From NCBI GenBank assembly GCA_032622095.1, contig CP136061.1, positions 194,562,369 through 194,626,368 of the forward strand: a stretch of DNA of 64,000 nt, read 5' to 3'. A model generated the notes under the pieces. It was not told where the DNA came from. It saw only the letters and a program-made list of their open reading frames with translations, and searched no databases. How positions within the stretch are numbered: the stretch's first letter is position 1; each line of letters begins with the position of its first letter. The translations under genes were made by a program, and so were the position numbers. Shown here piece by piece: positions 45,901-60,900 of this stretch. The stretch is from Siphonodentalium dalli (taxonomy: Eukaryota; Mollusca; Scaphopoda; Gadilida; Siphonodentaliidae).

Positions 45901-48900
45901 TTGTACCAACTGCAGGTATGTATTGTGTAGTTCCCGTAGTTTAAAATAATACTATATTGATATGTTGGGTACGTCTTGGATCCCTGAGTGGCATACAAGG
46001 GGATTGTTGATCGCGATATGTCTTGTGCAGAGTTAGCACAGAGTCGGTGGTTACCGTAATTGTTTAAACCGGAAGGTATTGTGTAGTGGTAGCCGATATA
46101 GGGTGCACACGCGGTTACAGAGTCAATGGTTTGCGGTTGTGATGAATATGGGTGAATGTGATGTTGACCAATCAAATGGGATTAATCCGGTGAACATAGG
46201 ACGTGTGCTTGGATCCGAGAGGAGTATTTTGTGGAATTGGGTCATGTGGACCATGAGGGGAGAAGTGACAACTACTGGATGTGAGGTTGACAAAAGTGTA
46301 ATGTGCAACTCACAAACTAGAGTCATATTAAGTATTGTCCATTTAACGGGATATTTGTCCAATCTTGTAAGGATATGTGGGCTTGAAGCATCATTGTTCT
46401 AATTATATTTTGTATTATGCATACACATGTCACGAAAATAAATGATATCTCTCTCTCTACTTCATTTATTGATGTTTTTTAAACTGGGTACAATTTTTAG
46501 GTCAACTCAACAGTCAAGTTTGAGACGGCTGTGCGTTGGTGTCCATCTGTCAACAATATCCTTTGGCACACCCTACAAGCCACATCCCTTATCTGATCAT
46601 CACCAAACTTCATACGGATCTTCAGGGTGAACTCTAGATGGGAGCCATAATTTTTTTTTTCTTTCGAAATTCGTTAAAAAAATATGGCCGCCAGCAGCCA
46701 TCTTGGATTTAAAAATTAAATCTATCTGAACACCCTGCAGCCTGAATTTATTGGAGAAATATTTTGAAAATTTACAGGCATGTTTAGGATCACCTCTAGA
46801 TGGGCGCTATCAAATTTGAATGGTTTTCTTGAATTTTACTCTTCACCTGACTAAATCCTTTGGCAAACCCTACAGACCACATCCCTCATTCGATCATCAC
46901 CAAACTTTATATGCATCTTCTGAGTGACCTCCAGATGGAAGCCATCGATTATTTCTGAAATACATTAAAAAACATGGCTGCCAGCAGCCATACTGGATTT
47001 TAATCTTTACATGACTAAATCCTATGGCACACCCTACAGGCCACATCCCTCATCGTATTGTCACCAAACTTCATAAGGATCTTCGGGTGACCTCACGATG
47101 GGAGCCAACGTTAAATTTCGTTAAAAAAATGGTTGCCAGTGGCTATCTTGGATTTGACTCTTTTCATGACTAAAATTCTTTGGCACACCATACATGCCAC
47201 ATACCTCATCCCTCATCCAAACTTTGTATGGTTCTTAGGGGTGACCTCTAGATGGAAGCTGTCCTATTTTTTCGAAATTTGTTTTAAAAAAACAAGGCGC
47301 ATGGAGCCATCATGGATTTCACATTTGATCCATCGGCACACCCTGCAGCCTACATTTATTGGAGAAATGTTTGAAATGAAACTAAATTCATTTACACAAT
47401 ACAATCCATTTACTGAAACTTTTCGGCTTTTCTATTGACTGCTCAGTATAAAATTATTAACGCCTCCCCAATTTGGGCTATAGATTCATTGACACTTTCA
47501 TTTACTACAGTTATCCCCCTTTTCGAATTAGAAATATTTACGTATTTTGTGTTAGCTTGTACTCCTTCGTTTCCCGATCAATTTCTATGAATCTTGACAC
47601 AGATATTTACCACCATAGCAACCTGTGCATCTGGGACAATAAGATTGCTTTCATCTATTTTATGACATGGAAATTAAAAAAAAGAATTACGTATGTATAA
47701 TTTGAAGATCATGCCGTCTTTTAAAATGGCTGCCTCTTGGTATTTTTAGTCCCATTGGGACAGTCACAATTCTAATTGTGTTGTTGGTGGATAGCTGATG
47801 AGGACAATGATGCAGCAAATTCATTTTAATGTCATCAGTGTTCATTATACCCCCCTTTTAAAAAGAAAGGGGGTATAACCGTATAAGTACTGTTTTGCAT
47901 CTGTCTGTCCATGTGGGGGGGGGGGGGGGGGGGTGCATCCCTACAATATCTGTTCAGGTCATAACTTGAACAGTAGTGCTTTGATCTCAATGAAATTTGG
48001 TATGGATGTTCATTATTACTATGAGCAGATTCAGTCAAGTGTTCTATCGTTTTGTTCTGGTTTTCTGTTTTAAGAGTTATTCATCTTTGTTTATCTGGAA
48101 ATGTTGGTCCGTCCGTCCAATGTATGTTCAGGTCATAACTTGAACAGTGGTGCTTGAATCTCAATAATATTTGGTATGGTCAATGGAGTGTTCAATCAAT
48201 TTTGTTGGATTTTCCATTCTAGAGTTATTCATCTTTGTTTATCTGAAATTGATGATTTTTGGGTCCGTCTGCCTGTCAAGAGTATGTCAGTCATAGGTTA
48301 TAGGTGTGCCCGCACTGGGCGTTAAGCCACATGGTGGTATGCTTTGGACGGCAGTCAGTCTCTTAGGCCAAATAAAATAATACCTGTATTTAGGGTTACA
48401 TGGTACAAAATAATTAGGGTAGGTATGGCCAAAAAAAAAGTTTTTTGGTTCTCGGGCAATTTTTTTTTCAAATCAATGAGGGAGGGAGGGTTTTATTTTT
48501 TTTTTTTTTTTTTTTTCTGCGCATAGTAAGCATGGACAAAGATACCTTTCTCTGTCTAGTAATAACCAGAAATGTAGAGGGAACTGTTATGCATATAAAC
48601 TCATTTAGTCTTATATAAAAATGACATTGTACTACCAGTGTATGACTGGGATTACCTAACATTATATAATGCCCCTGACATTAACTACTGTTATTGTTGT
48701 CTAAAAACTGATACCTCCCCATTCTAATATGTGATCCTGAATTTAGTCCTGTGCCTTTGTATAAAGTTACAATTAGTGCAAGTTGTTCACAATGACTAAT
48801 GGACCTATCCATAGGTACCGCCCCAATTTCAATTATAGCCAATGAGCCGATAGCTTAAACCCGGAAGCAACATACGCCTGCCTAGTGATATGAATCGCAC

Positions 48901-51900
48901 CACAAGCCGGTCCCTAACAACAGTTGTAAGCTATAGGGAATTTACGAACACGAGAGCAAAATATGTCTTAAAAAGCTACAATGGTGTTGATATGTGCATG
49001 GGGAACATGTCCGGTTGACGAACGATATTTATACATGTTTTAGTTCGGTTTCCTAACTAGAAAAGTAACTATGACATCTTTTTACGCTGGATTAAACCAT
49101 GCCAACGACCACACTCGGATCCTAGTGTTATTTAAATTTCAATATTTATATAAAACAGATTTCAGACTAAAACGTGAAATAATAGTCCCGATCGATGATG
49201 CGTTATGAATATTAATTGTGCCGCGAGTATGTGTTTTATGTGAAGTGTTTTTCGTTATAAATGTATAGGCCTACATTTGTTGCTGTTATAACATCGTGGT
49301 AATATTGAGTTCGATTGTCTGCTCTTCACACTAACCTGTAGGATCTCGTGCGAACGTCGATCTTACTGAATCCATTTGAGAATCTAAAGCTTCCTCCGAC
49401 AATGTACGTGTAAATGAGAATCAGCAGATGTTTTCCAAGAGAATAGCAACGAAATTTCACACATTGCACGTGCTTCGCAGTGTATACACGCAACCTTCAC
49501 CGAACGAGTTCACTTTGTGCCATTGTTGCCTCGACATGGCAACATGTAACTGACTCCATGATAGTCGGCGTTTCCTTTAATGTACTTTATTCCCGAAAAA
49601 AAAGTAGTGGAATTTAAAAAGGCCATTATTTGATAATCCTTTGCATCCGGCCTGATGTCACCAGGGTTCATTCAGGACGCTCGTGTATGGTAAACTGATA
49701 TCGTTATATTTATTTCGACAAAAGAGGGATTATAGATTAATTACCCCCATGTACACCCCCGTTATTTCATCAAGGTATGAACCATTAGCATAGCTTCGAT
49801 ATTAAATTTGCTATTTGATATTGAAGTTTCATAATGGCTTCATTTACACCGTTTGATTCAATGTATGCCTAAACATCTATCTTTGTTGTTTATCGGAAGT
49901 GGCCTAACAATCACATTAAAAACTGGTTCTATTTTTGTTTATATCTAACGACAGTCACTTTTACATGTTGCATATATACACACAAAGGTATCTAAAAATC
50001 GTGATATTAAGAACAAACTATATTATCGTGTTACATGGCGTTTAACAACACAGTCCTTTCTCATCGGAAGCTATTTTAGCACTGAAGAGATTGCGGAATT
50101 GAGATGGCTTGTGGTGCGTAGTAACAGTAACCATGCAGCCTACAGGTGGGCAGGACATAGGGATAGGTCCATTGTAAGAAGAGCATGAGGATCAGCTTAT
50201 CATTTTTAGTCGAGTTTTTTTTTTCAAAACTCGACTTATAGTTTGATGAGGGACGGTGGGCGGGCGGGCGGCGTGTTTTGCTTATAACTCAACCATTTAT
50301 TGACGGATTAAAAACAGATTTTGGTGTGTGAGTACATATCCATGCACGTAAGCTGCAGACTAAAAATCGGGTTCGTCCGCACATTTATTACAGAGTTATG
50401 GCCCTTTGAATTTTCAGCTCGTTAGCGCGATAACTTCAACAAACGTTATCCGATTTGATTGAAATTTGGTATATAGGTGTCTCCCAAGAATATCTCGGAT
50501 GAGTTCGAAAACCGGCCTGGTCCGATAAAATTTGATAGAGTTATGGCCCTTAATTAGTCATTTTCCACGAATTTTCAGCTCGTTAGCGCGATAACTTCAA
50601 CAAACGTTATCCGATTTGATTGAAATTTGGTATATAGGTGTCTCCCAAGAATATCTCGGACGAGTTCGAAAACCGGCCTGGTCCGATAAAATTTGATAGA
50701 GTTATGGCCCTTAATTAGTCATTTTGTACGAATTTTCAGCTCGTTAGCACGATAACTTCAACAAACGTCATCCGATTCAACTAAAATTTGGTATATAAGT
50801 GTCTTCCAATAATATCCTGGACGAGTTCGAAAACCAGCCTGGCCCAATAAAATTTGATAGAGTTATGGCCCTTAATTAGTCATTTTTCGTGAATTTTTAG
50901 CTCGTTAGCACGATAACTTCAACAAACGTCATCCGATTCAACTAAAATTTGGTATATAAGTGTCTTCCAATAATATCCTGGACGAGTTCGAAAACCAGCC
51001 TGGCCCAATAAAATTTGATAGAGTTATGGCCCTTAATTAGTCATTTTTCGTGAATTTTTAGCTCGTTAGCGCGATAACTTCAACAAACGTCCTCCGATTT
51101 GTTTAAAATTTGGAATAGACATACTTGCCAAGAATATTTCGGACGAGTTCGAAAACCAGCCTGGCCCGATAAAATTTGATGGAGTTATGGCCCTTAATTA
51201 GTCATTTTCGATTTTACCTATTAATTAGTCTATCGATACTGATGCACACCAATTGGCGGTAGCCACCGGCGGTAAGCCACTGAAAACGAGACACAGCATC
51301 TCTGATGCCACCTCTTGTCTTAATTGTAGTCATCTACTTCATGTTGTAAGCCTGCAAGTCACTTTTTAACACATTACATGTTAGAGCTCAATGCACACTA
51401 ATATTCAACACTATGGACTTGTTTATAAAATAAAAAAATAAAAATAAAAATAAAAAATAAATTCAATTTTTTTTTTTCGTAAGTTTTTTTGTCATAACAT
51501 CAAGCATTGCAATAAAAAGGCCTAATGCGGCGGGGCATGAGAATGAGAATTTATTTCTTTTTTTCAAATTTGTTTATTCTGAATTCCATTGGGTCATTGA
51601 CAATTCAATCTAAAAGCTTCACAATTCAGATTAATTGAAAGGTTCAATACTAAATATTGCTAATCTTGATTTAATCAGAACACTAGACTAAAAAAAACTT
51701 CTAAATTTTTTTTATAGGAGAGGTTTGAAAATGGGTAAGATACCTTTCGATGCCCTTCCCACTGAGGAAAAAAAAATTATCTGTGTCTACAGTCCAATAA
51801 AAAGTTTTGGGTAGGCACCTTTTTCTAGGGTAGGTAGGGAAACCCTAAACACAGGTTTGTTTTTTTTTGGCCTTATTTCAAATTTCAAATGGTATTAGCT

Positions 51901-54900
51901 TGTCTAAATGTTCTACTTCATTCAATAATACAATTTCCTCTAAAGAATGGGATTCATACAAAGTTATATGCCAACCAGGTAATGCGTCCTGAAAATGAAA
52001 ACATCTGTCCTTGTGTCATGTTTATTGAATTAACCACTTCTATTCTCATTGACGAATAGTTATCCCATAGGAAATGTTCAGATAATAAGTTCAACAAACG
52101 ACTATAGTGGAACTTATTATCTGGACATTTCCCACCAATGAATATGAATTCTATTATCTATCATTTGTTTATATTTCCTGAATATCCCTCCAAATGAATA
52201 ATGGACTATTCCAATATATACTTATATATATAAAAAAGAGTAGGATCTGTCTGTCCGGATTTTTCTCCCAGACCTGGTCCGATTTTCAACCAAATTTGGT
52301 GACTCGACAATGAATAATGTTTCAGATAGTACTTATATAATTGAATGAGAGAATCCATTTAGTATAAAAAGGATTAATTTGTACAGTCCTCGCAATTGGC
52401 CAAGGCAATAAGCAATGCCATGGAAAATGCCATGGCAACATGTACAATCTAACATGGCACAGCATTAAATTATCCATAAAACGTTTTTCCTAATTTCGAG
52501 GTTATGATTGTATACTGGTTGATAATTATATACTGATTGATATGTTTCAGGCAGCCAAGGAAGTAGTGTTAGGAATGTATCCAAATTATGAGAAAATTGT
52601 CAAGGAAATTCATGTAAGAATATCAGAACTTCCCCTCATAGAAGCTTTGCGTTCATTAAGGTGAGTTCACTAGAAATTGGCTTGGGCCAACCAAAAAAAA
52701 TGTCTTTCCACACATCAACTTACCCTATTTAAAATAACCGCTGACTAGTGATGTTCCGATAATGAAAAAGCCCATCGGACCGATTTCCGATAACTGGAGG
52801 CACAATCGGCCGATTTCCGATTCCGATGTTTAAATATAGGCTACTGTGCGTTTGCTCCCATAATGGACCTATATACACTCATTGCACTCCTATCCCGGTA
52901 TAGTTTCAAAGCCAAATACATCAAAGAAATATATACCACTGTCGCGAAAGTATTTCCACTGACGTCAGTTGTGCGCTGCATTTGATGTATATCGGTAGTT
53001 GTTTTGACAACGAGATCAAAGGTGCCGACTCAGAGTAACGTTATGGCCGTGTGTGGAATACTTGCACGCGGTGTAAAACTCTTGATTGAATACTTATAAG
53101 TTTGCGACAATGTATGGAATGGCGATGATTATTAACTAAATTCAGATTGATGGATAACAATTGCTGTCATATTTGTCTCAGATTTCCCAAGTTCCCATTG
53201 GTCACACCTTTTGTCTTTTAACAACTGGGAAGCTTTTATAGTTTCGCCTCAAACTCCATGCAGGGTTTACCTCCCTTGATGACTCGGTAAGGAAGTATGA
53301 TACCCGTGTGCTCTGGTAGAGATTGGTTCCACCTACTCAATTTTGTTTTTGCGAGACCGCCTCCAAGTTCAACGTGGAGTTAAGCGTATTTCATAGCATA
53401 CACTGTACAGACGAAAAAGCTAATTATGCCCCTCCTCACGTTGGTCGTTATTGAAGACAGTTCTGATCGCGACTGCACTAGTTCATTCAGTGTGTGCTTC
53501 AAATTATTGACATAGCATGTCACATCCCACGTGCTCAACAAGAGTCTATACTGTAATGGGGTCAGCTGTTGAAAGCTGTCTTTGAATCTATTTCGTGTCG
53601 ACGCGATTGAACCAATAACTTCATATTACACGGGAAGTACGTCGGGCATGTGAATTGCCATGTTTATAATATATAATCATATCAGACTGTTTGGATGATG
53701 CCAATGGCTTCTTTTTAGGCTGTTACAATTGCGTTTTACATTCAATACTATGGTTGGATTGTGTACGTTTATTAAAGCGTGCATATTGCGCTTAGATACA
53801 AGAACGTTTTTATTTGTTTTGACAATCGGTAAAAGCCGATGTTCAACTGCGAGGTACGATGGGCTATAATCGGCCGATGGCTGATTCCGATTCCGATTAT
53901 CGGAACATCACTACCGCTGACCCGAAACTTGATATTTTTTTTTTTAAATTATAAAAATAAAAGATTTTTTTTTTTAAAGTGATATGAAACAATTCGTTAT
54001 GGTGATCAAATAGAAATGGAGAATAATCTTGTCAAAGTAGTAATATTTTTACAAATAGTATATCCATATTGACAACACACACCGTCATTCTTATATATGA
54101 ATTAAATGCAGTGACTCTCGATGGTGAAATAGTTTTTCGTTAGTTTATCACAGATAGATGCGTCCTGATTCGAGTAGTAAATATTTACACTTGAGCGTAG
54201 TTCTGACAATGTTACCTATGGAGCGGTACGGTCGATTTGCTTCAATTTTTTGGCGATGTTAGTAGAATGTTACATTCCTCCAGTTGTCATAGCGCCTGAA
54301 TACTAACTTATCAGTTTCACACACCCTAACAAGTACATAATATGCCTTTAAATTATTTTTATCAGGTTTTTACCACCATTGTCTAAGTATTGTTGATCGT
54401 TATTGTGCAAAACAGATGGTTTTTAACTTATCCCTGTGTAAAGTTTAAGTGACTTATGTATGCACATAGGAGAATTTAGTCGTCTTTAACTTTTTCAAGT
54501 AGATTTAAACTGCATTTTGGAAAATGATTAACTAATCCTAATTTTGCAACAATGGGTGCTTGTCAAAGAATAAAATGGTGTGACTGTCATTTGTTGAATG
54601 AGGTCCCCAGAGGGCTAGCATCACAAATTCACCCTCTGGGGACTTCATTCTGCTTAGGCCTCAACTGTTATGGGAGAACTACGATCAGATTGAAGTTCCC
54701 CAGTTGTAGTTGGTTATGTTCACCCATTAGTCACCTCGATGATGCATTTTATCATCTGCAAATTAGGGGATATAGAAACTTTCCAGAGGGGGAAAAGTAA
54801 CCAAAAACAATGTTAATTTGATACTAGATACTTCCCAGAAGATGAGGCCTAAGCAGAATGAGGTCCCCAGATGGTGAGTTTGGTGATGCTAGCCCACTGT

Positions 54901-57900
54901 ACAGGATAGCTTCTCTAAATTCACCCTCTGGGGACCTTATTCTGCAAATGACTGACACGCTATTTACATGCTTGTTCAACTGGTCAAAGAATAATATTTT
55001 TTGCTTTACAGACAGTTGCACCTGAACCAACTCATCAGAACCAACGGTGTGGTAACTTCATGCACAGGAGTTTTACCACAGCTCAGTATTATCAAGTACG
55101 ACTGCAACAAATGTAACTACGTTCTTGGTCCCTTCTACCAGTCACAAAACCAAGAGGTCAAACCAGGGTCATGTCCAGAATGCCAGTCTACAGGGCCATT
55201 CGAAATTAACATGGAACAGGTAAGTTTAACCCTTTCATGACTGGTGCAGCATTAAAGACCCTCTACCAGTGCATTCTCTTATATATACGAGTCTCCCATA
55301 GGGAGCCTCGCATATATCAGAGAATGCACTGGCTTACAAGGTCAAGGTAAATATTGTCAGGCCAGTGCATCCTCTTATATATGTGAGGCTCCCTATGGGA
55401 GACTCGCATACATAGAATGGATTGGCACAGGGTTTTCACAAAATTTCAGGAAGCTCCAGTCATGAAAGGGTTAAGGGTACTCAATCCGATCAGACGGTCC
55501 CTATATCAAGATAAAACAACAACATTTCTTCAATAGTTTTATAGCTTTAGTTATCAGAATCGATTAATTGCAACAAAATAATGCTAACCACTGTCAACTA
55601 TGGTATCAAATTTCCCAAAACGTGTTATTTATCAACATTTTGTTCAATGAAATATGGCCGTATTATCACTTGAGTATCACAAAATTTGACCGTATTACCA
55701 CTTGATTGTAGAGTTATCCATCTTCATTACCACTTGATTATAGAGTTAATCCATCTTCATCCGCAATTTTGTCTGAGACCGTCCATTTGATGGCATTTTT
55801 CTGGGCCACAAATAATTGCACATCTCGAGAAATAACAAACTTCAAAAATTGATATCTGATCACTCTGAGCTTTGATGGATGGGTTCTCGACTCGAATCAC
55901 ATATGTTTTACCCTCGAAGCCAAAGAAATAGTAAATTAGGAGCATTACTTCGGATAATGCATCTTTAAATCTCAAATTTTATTGAAAGTAGAAAAATTTT
56001 CAACTCGCAATCGAAAGACACTAACTTGCATAATTATCTGGTAATATATTTTGTCCAAACAGGGCTGACAATATGGTGCTGGACATTTGTTGAATGAGGT
56101 CCCAGAGAGTGAATTTAGTGACGTTACCCCGCACAGCAGGCTGGGCTCCCCGGCTAGCATCACCAAATTCACCTTACGAGGACTTCTTTTTCTTTCATGT
56201 GGCAATTCTTGTTCCAATATGTTATTTATGCACTAGAATCGAAAAAAGAAGTAAAATAGGTTTTTTAAAAATTTCCGTTGAATGGCAACAAGCCAATTTT
56301 CCGACTAAATCCTGAAAAATTGCCCATAATTCTGCTGTGATTAAGGAGTCAATTATTTATGCATTACTGTACACCTTTAAACAGGAATTCTGTCTCATTG
56401 CTGTACTATCAGCTTGAAACATTGAAATCAGTGCCTTTTCTGTTTCCAGAAGAAATTAATTAAAAATTTCTTTTGGTTATCAACAAATCTGAAGTCACAT
56501 TCAGATATTTTATTGTATTTACCATTGAATTTCAGACAGTATATAAAAATTACCAGCGGGTGACACTACAAGAGAGTCCTGGAAAGGTCCCTGCTGGTCG
56601 GCTACCAAGATCAAAGGACGTCATATTTCTTGATGATTTGGTTGACACTTGTAAGCCTGGTGATGAAATGGTACGTAACAATTTTCATATCATCTTTTTA
56701 TGCAAGAAGGAAAGCCCTACTCCATGCAATGGCTATTATCATACATAATTCTGGATCATCAGACATTGTTTAAAACATATATTTACACTGGATACACTAG
56801 TTCACTAGATACCAGCATCTGAGTAACCATTAATATAATTGATGGCAAACTGCTACTACACTCAACTTCTGAAGTCAGTCCATACTCTGTACAGCAGGCC
56901 TGCAAATTTGAGGCCAACGACTGTTAAGTTCGCCTGGAGGTTATCTAAAATGAAAAACAGGTCACGCCAAAGTTTTATGTAGGTCTCGCGATAACTGATT
57001 CTCACCTAATTTGAGACATTCAAATTTATTACGGTATTTCAATGAGTTGCCCATCTGTAGTTAATAATACCAGTTGTAGTTATTATAACAGATTGTGTAA
57101 CACTTCTGCTAACCTATGGTATGGGTTACCTAAGCACTAGAGATGGGCGGTAATCGGTATTTACCGTGCGGTATCGGTATCAGCGTAATACCGATTTACC
57201 GTACCGAATCAAAACTAAAAATACCGAATTTTCGGTACTGAAATTATTCATGTGTTGCCAACTTGTGTGTCTTCGTATTGAGTAAAGTTTCTCAGTAAAC
57301 AGTTTTTATTCGGTTCTTTAATTAAAATTAATCTCAGAATTATACAAATCCATCAGACCATCACAAAGACCGTGACCTTTTATCAGTTTGACAGGCCTTG
57401 AGCGAGCAAAAGGAATAAACACTCACAGATGGCTGACCTAGTTACGGGCCTAACAATCAATGCAGTTGTTAGAATAGATACACACTACACAGTGTATCAA
57501 AGAAGCAGTGCTGTAAGTTATTGCTACATTGTAACGTCGTCAATGCCACACTGACTCAGGTGGTGGCAGTCCGTATAACACATGGCTTTGGCGACTTCAA
57601 AGACATCGACAATGCAAGCGGCATAAACAGAAATAAGGTCCGATTTCATTTATACAGTGAATCAAAATCTACTTTCACTTTCTAAAAATAGAACAGATCC
57701 ATCAATTGATTAAATTCTAAGATTTATTTCAGCGTTGCGGCTATTGATTAGGATTTGTGAATTGTGATCACTGATTACTACTCACAATTCTATTCACTCG
57801 CGAAAATGTGACGAAATTGACACGTATAGATATTGTAGCCACGCAATGATGCAATCTCTTATTCTTTTCAAAAGCGGTGCGACGGCCTGCGTGTAAATGA

Positions 57901-60900
57901 TCAAAGAGATATCTGAATATCACCTAATTGAATAATTGTGTAGGTCATTGTGTTGCCTCATTTAGCTGTTGTCGCGAATGTAAGTAAATCAGTGGGCATA
58001 TTTTCATGAACATTGTTCAGTTAAAAAATTGAGGTACCGCAATTTACCTGGAATTTCTGCTCTGGTTTTATAATTTAATAGCAATACCGATTACCGTACC
58101 GATACCGCGGTAAATCGACGGAAATTTACCGATACCGAGCTTACAATTTCAATACCGCCCATCTCTACTAAGCACAAGCCAGGTGAAGGAAAAGTAGGTT
58201 ACACATAGATTGAAACCTGCAGGTCTGTACAGGCATGTAACACTCCACATGATATATGATGTCCACAGGCATCCTCAGTATGGATCTAAGCAGCCAAGAG
58301 GTTAACAATTCTTTATCAACATCGACAACTATTTCCATCCATTCAACTGCCTTGGTTCATTAGAGCTGATAATTCTTCTAGTTTCCAGATGACAGGTTTA
58401 ATTACCTAGCGGATCAGTTACAGTCCAAATTTTGTAATACCCACGAAAACTCAGGCCTGCATTCGAGAAGTTACATATTTTATTCAATACTGTCTAATAC
58501 TATGACATTATTTCAAGTATTAACCCTTCCATAACTGGACCTTCCTGAAATTTTGCGAAAACCCTGTGCCAATGCATTTTCTTATATATACGAGTCTCCC
58601 ATATATATATATGGAACCTCGCATATATAAGAGAATGTATTGGCCTAACAATAAATACCTTGACCCTGTAACTGCTGTAAGCCAGTGCATTCTCTTATAT
58701 ATGTAAGGCTCACTATGGTAGACTCGCATATATAACAGAATGCACTGGAACATGATCTTAATGCTGCACCAGCGCAACTCATGAAAGGGTTAAATGACAT
58801 TCTATTTGCTTTCAGGAATTAACGGGTATTTATCACAATAATTATGATGGATCTCTGAACATGGCAAATGGCTTTCCAATATTTGCTACAGTTATACAGG
58901 CCAACTATGTTACAAAGAAGGATGATAAGTTGGCGGCCAACAGTCTAACAGATGAGGATGTTAAAGCTATTGTTCAGCTGTCGAAAGACGAAAGGATAGG
59001 AGAAAGGGTTAGTATAGTATAGTGGCTGCTGTTGCAAACCTTGCTACAATACTCAAATATCTGAAATTTTGGAAAACTAAGGATGTATGTGTGCTTATAT
59101 TATAAAAATGCAGGCCAAGGTCGATTATGGACTCCTTAATTATTTATATATGAGTTACGGCTCTTTTTCGACTTCAAATTTGCCTGATTTCAATTCATAC
59201 CATCTTGGGTGTTTGATTGGTAAGTCTAGGTTGGATTATTTTATCTGAACCAAAGCAGATATGTTTGTCTCTCATCCAAAAATACAGTTCATTTTCAAAT
59301 ATCGGTTCTGTCCCTATTATTTCTACATGATTTATGGACATTTTTCAACTTAATTAATCAGATTTTATAACCATTCACAATTAAACTAACAGGCGTATTT
59401 AGCCACGCCCCAGTGATGCTCTTATATAATGGAAATATTGTCTGTCCGTAGTTATATGGTATTTGATGCAATAACTCAAAGTAATTTGCATCCGATCATG
59501 TTCATATTTTATGTGCATGTTTATGATGACACACCTATAGAGCTACATGAACACATTCTATCTAAATCAATAATTGATCTAGTCATGTTTCATATACATG
59601 TTTATGATGAATAATGTTATCTGTATTTATTTTGGTGTTGATCGGTTTGGAAATTATTAACACTTTCAACCCATCCCAATTCATATGGTGTACATTAATT
59701 TCCCGTCAGTATCGGTTGAAGATCTGCAGTTCATGATCCGCCAATCGTTTGACATAGAATTTGAAAATTATTTTGGTATCTGAATGATAACTTAAGTTAC
59801 TGTATCCATTTCCAATAAGTTTGGTATGTGGATTACTCAAATGGAAATGCAGGTCATGTCCGAATGCAGTCTGTTAACCTTTTCATGATGAGAGTTGTGC
59901 TGCTGCAGCATTAAAGATCATGTGCCAGTGCATTCTCTTATATATACATATATAAGAGTATGTGCTGGTTTTACAAGATCAAGGTAAATATTGTTTGTCC
60001 AACAGGCCTTCAAATTTGAGGCGAACGGCTGTTCAGTTCGCCTGGAGGTTACCTAATATGAAAATGTCGTGAACGAAAAATAGGTCGCACCAAAGTTTTA
60101 TGTAGTTCTCGCGATAAATGATTCTCACCTTAATTATTGCTCAATCAAGTCCCAAAATGAGACATTCAAAATCATGACATTAGTTCAATGAGCTGCCCAT
60201 CTGTAATTAATAATGCCAGTTGTTGTAACCTATGGGTTACCTAAGCACAAATCAGGCAAACGAAAAATAGGTTACACATAATTTTGAAATCTGCAGGCCT
60301 GTCCAATGTAAATTCTTATATATGAGAGGCTCCATATGGGTGACTCACATATATAAGAGAATACGATAATTGTAAATCCCGGGTATAAATTAAAGGCAAA
60401 ATAACACCTTTTTAGACTCAAGAGATATATTTAATAATTGTGCAAATATAATGTTATATAATCAAGTATATATATAAAAATCCCTTGAAGGATCGAAAGC
60501 TCGTGTATTATTAACATTATATTTGCACAATAATATATCTCATGAGTCTAAAAAGGTGTTATTTTGCCGTTAATTTATACCTGGGATTTACAATCATTGT
60601 ATACAAAAGACTCATATGGCTATTTCTCAATATATAAGAGAACGCATTGGCACAATGTTTTTTTTTAATTTCAGGAAGTTCCAGTCATGGAAGGGTTAAC
60701 ATACACTTGAATCATACGGTCATATTGAATCTTCTTGTAGAATGTCATTTCTCATCAGACCTTCAAGCTTGAGTTTAGTGTGCCTGTCATTTGCAGAATG
60801 AGATCCACAGAGGGTGAATTTAGTGATGATATCCTGCATAGCGGGCTAGCATCACCAAATTCACCCTATGAGGACCTCATTCTACGTGGTCTCATCTGCT

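Larger units (their letters stand above)
48366..51872. mobile_element. Harbinger-like element, TSD TTA
   Basis: The ends GGCCAAATAAAATAATACC...tgtatttagggtt and aaccctaaacacagg...TTTTTTGGCC are inverted and flanked by TTA (48363-48365 and 51873-51875). The inner 'agggtaggta' phrase occurs on both sides, as in copies A and B. Within it are a 1.37 kb inverted-repeat element and a 161-bp tandem array. No transposase was recognised. Confidence 0.82.
40334..52550 (+). other. MCM2 intron 6 (12.2 kb)
   Basis: Donor gtaaga, acceptor tatgtttcag. It is the largest intron seen. It holds the split LINE remnant, two 3.5-3.7 kb Harbinger-like elements, a 161-bp tandem array and several dispersed repeats described separately. 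51876-52550 shows nothing beyond AT-rich sequence and phrases shared with other repeats. Confidence 0.85.
59874..60699. mobile_element. Double-hairpin MITE carrying two nested insertions
   Basis: It starts ttaaccttttcatgatgag and ends ccagtcatggaagggttaa. The family modules are in order but separated by a 299-bp CAGGCCT element (60003-60301) and a 231-bp hairpin element (60367-60597). Confidence 0.75.

Noticed and set aside
50415-51219. CRISPR-like regular spacing
   Set aside because: The full 161-bp unit repeats without unique spacers, and the context is a eukaryotic intron. It is a tandem repeat.
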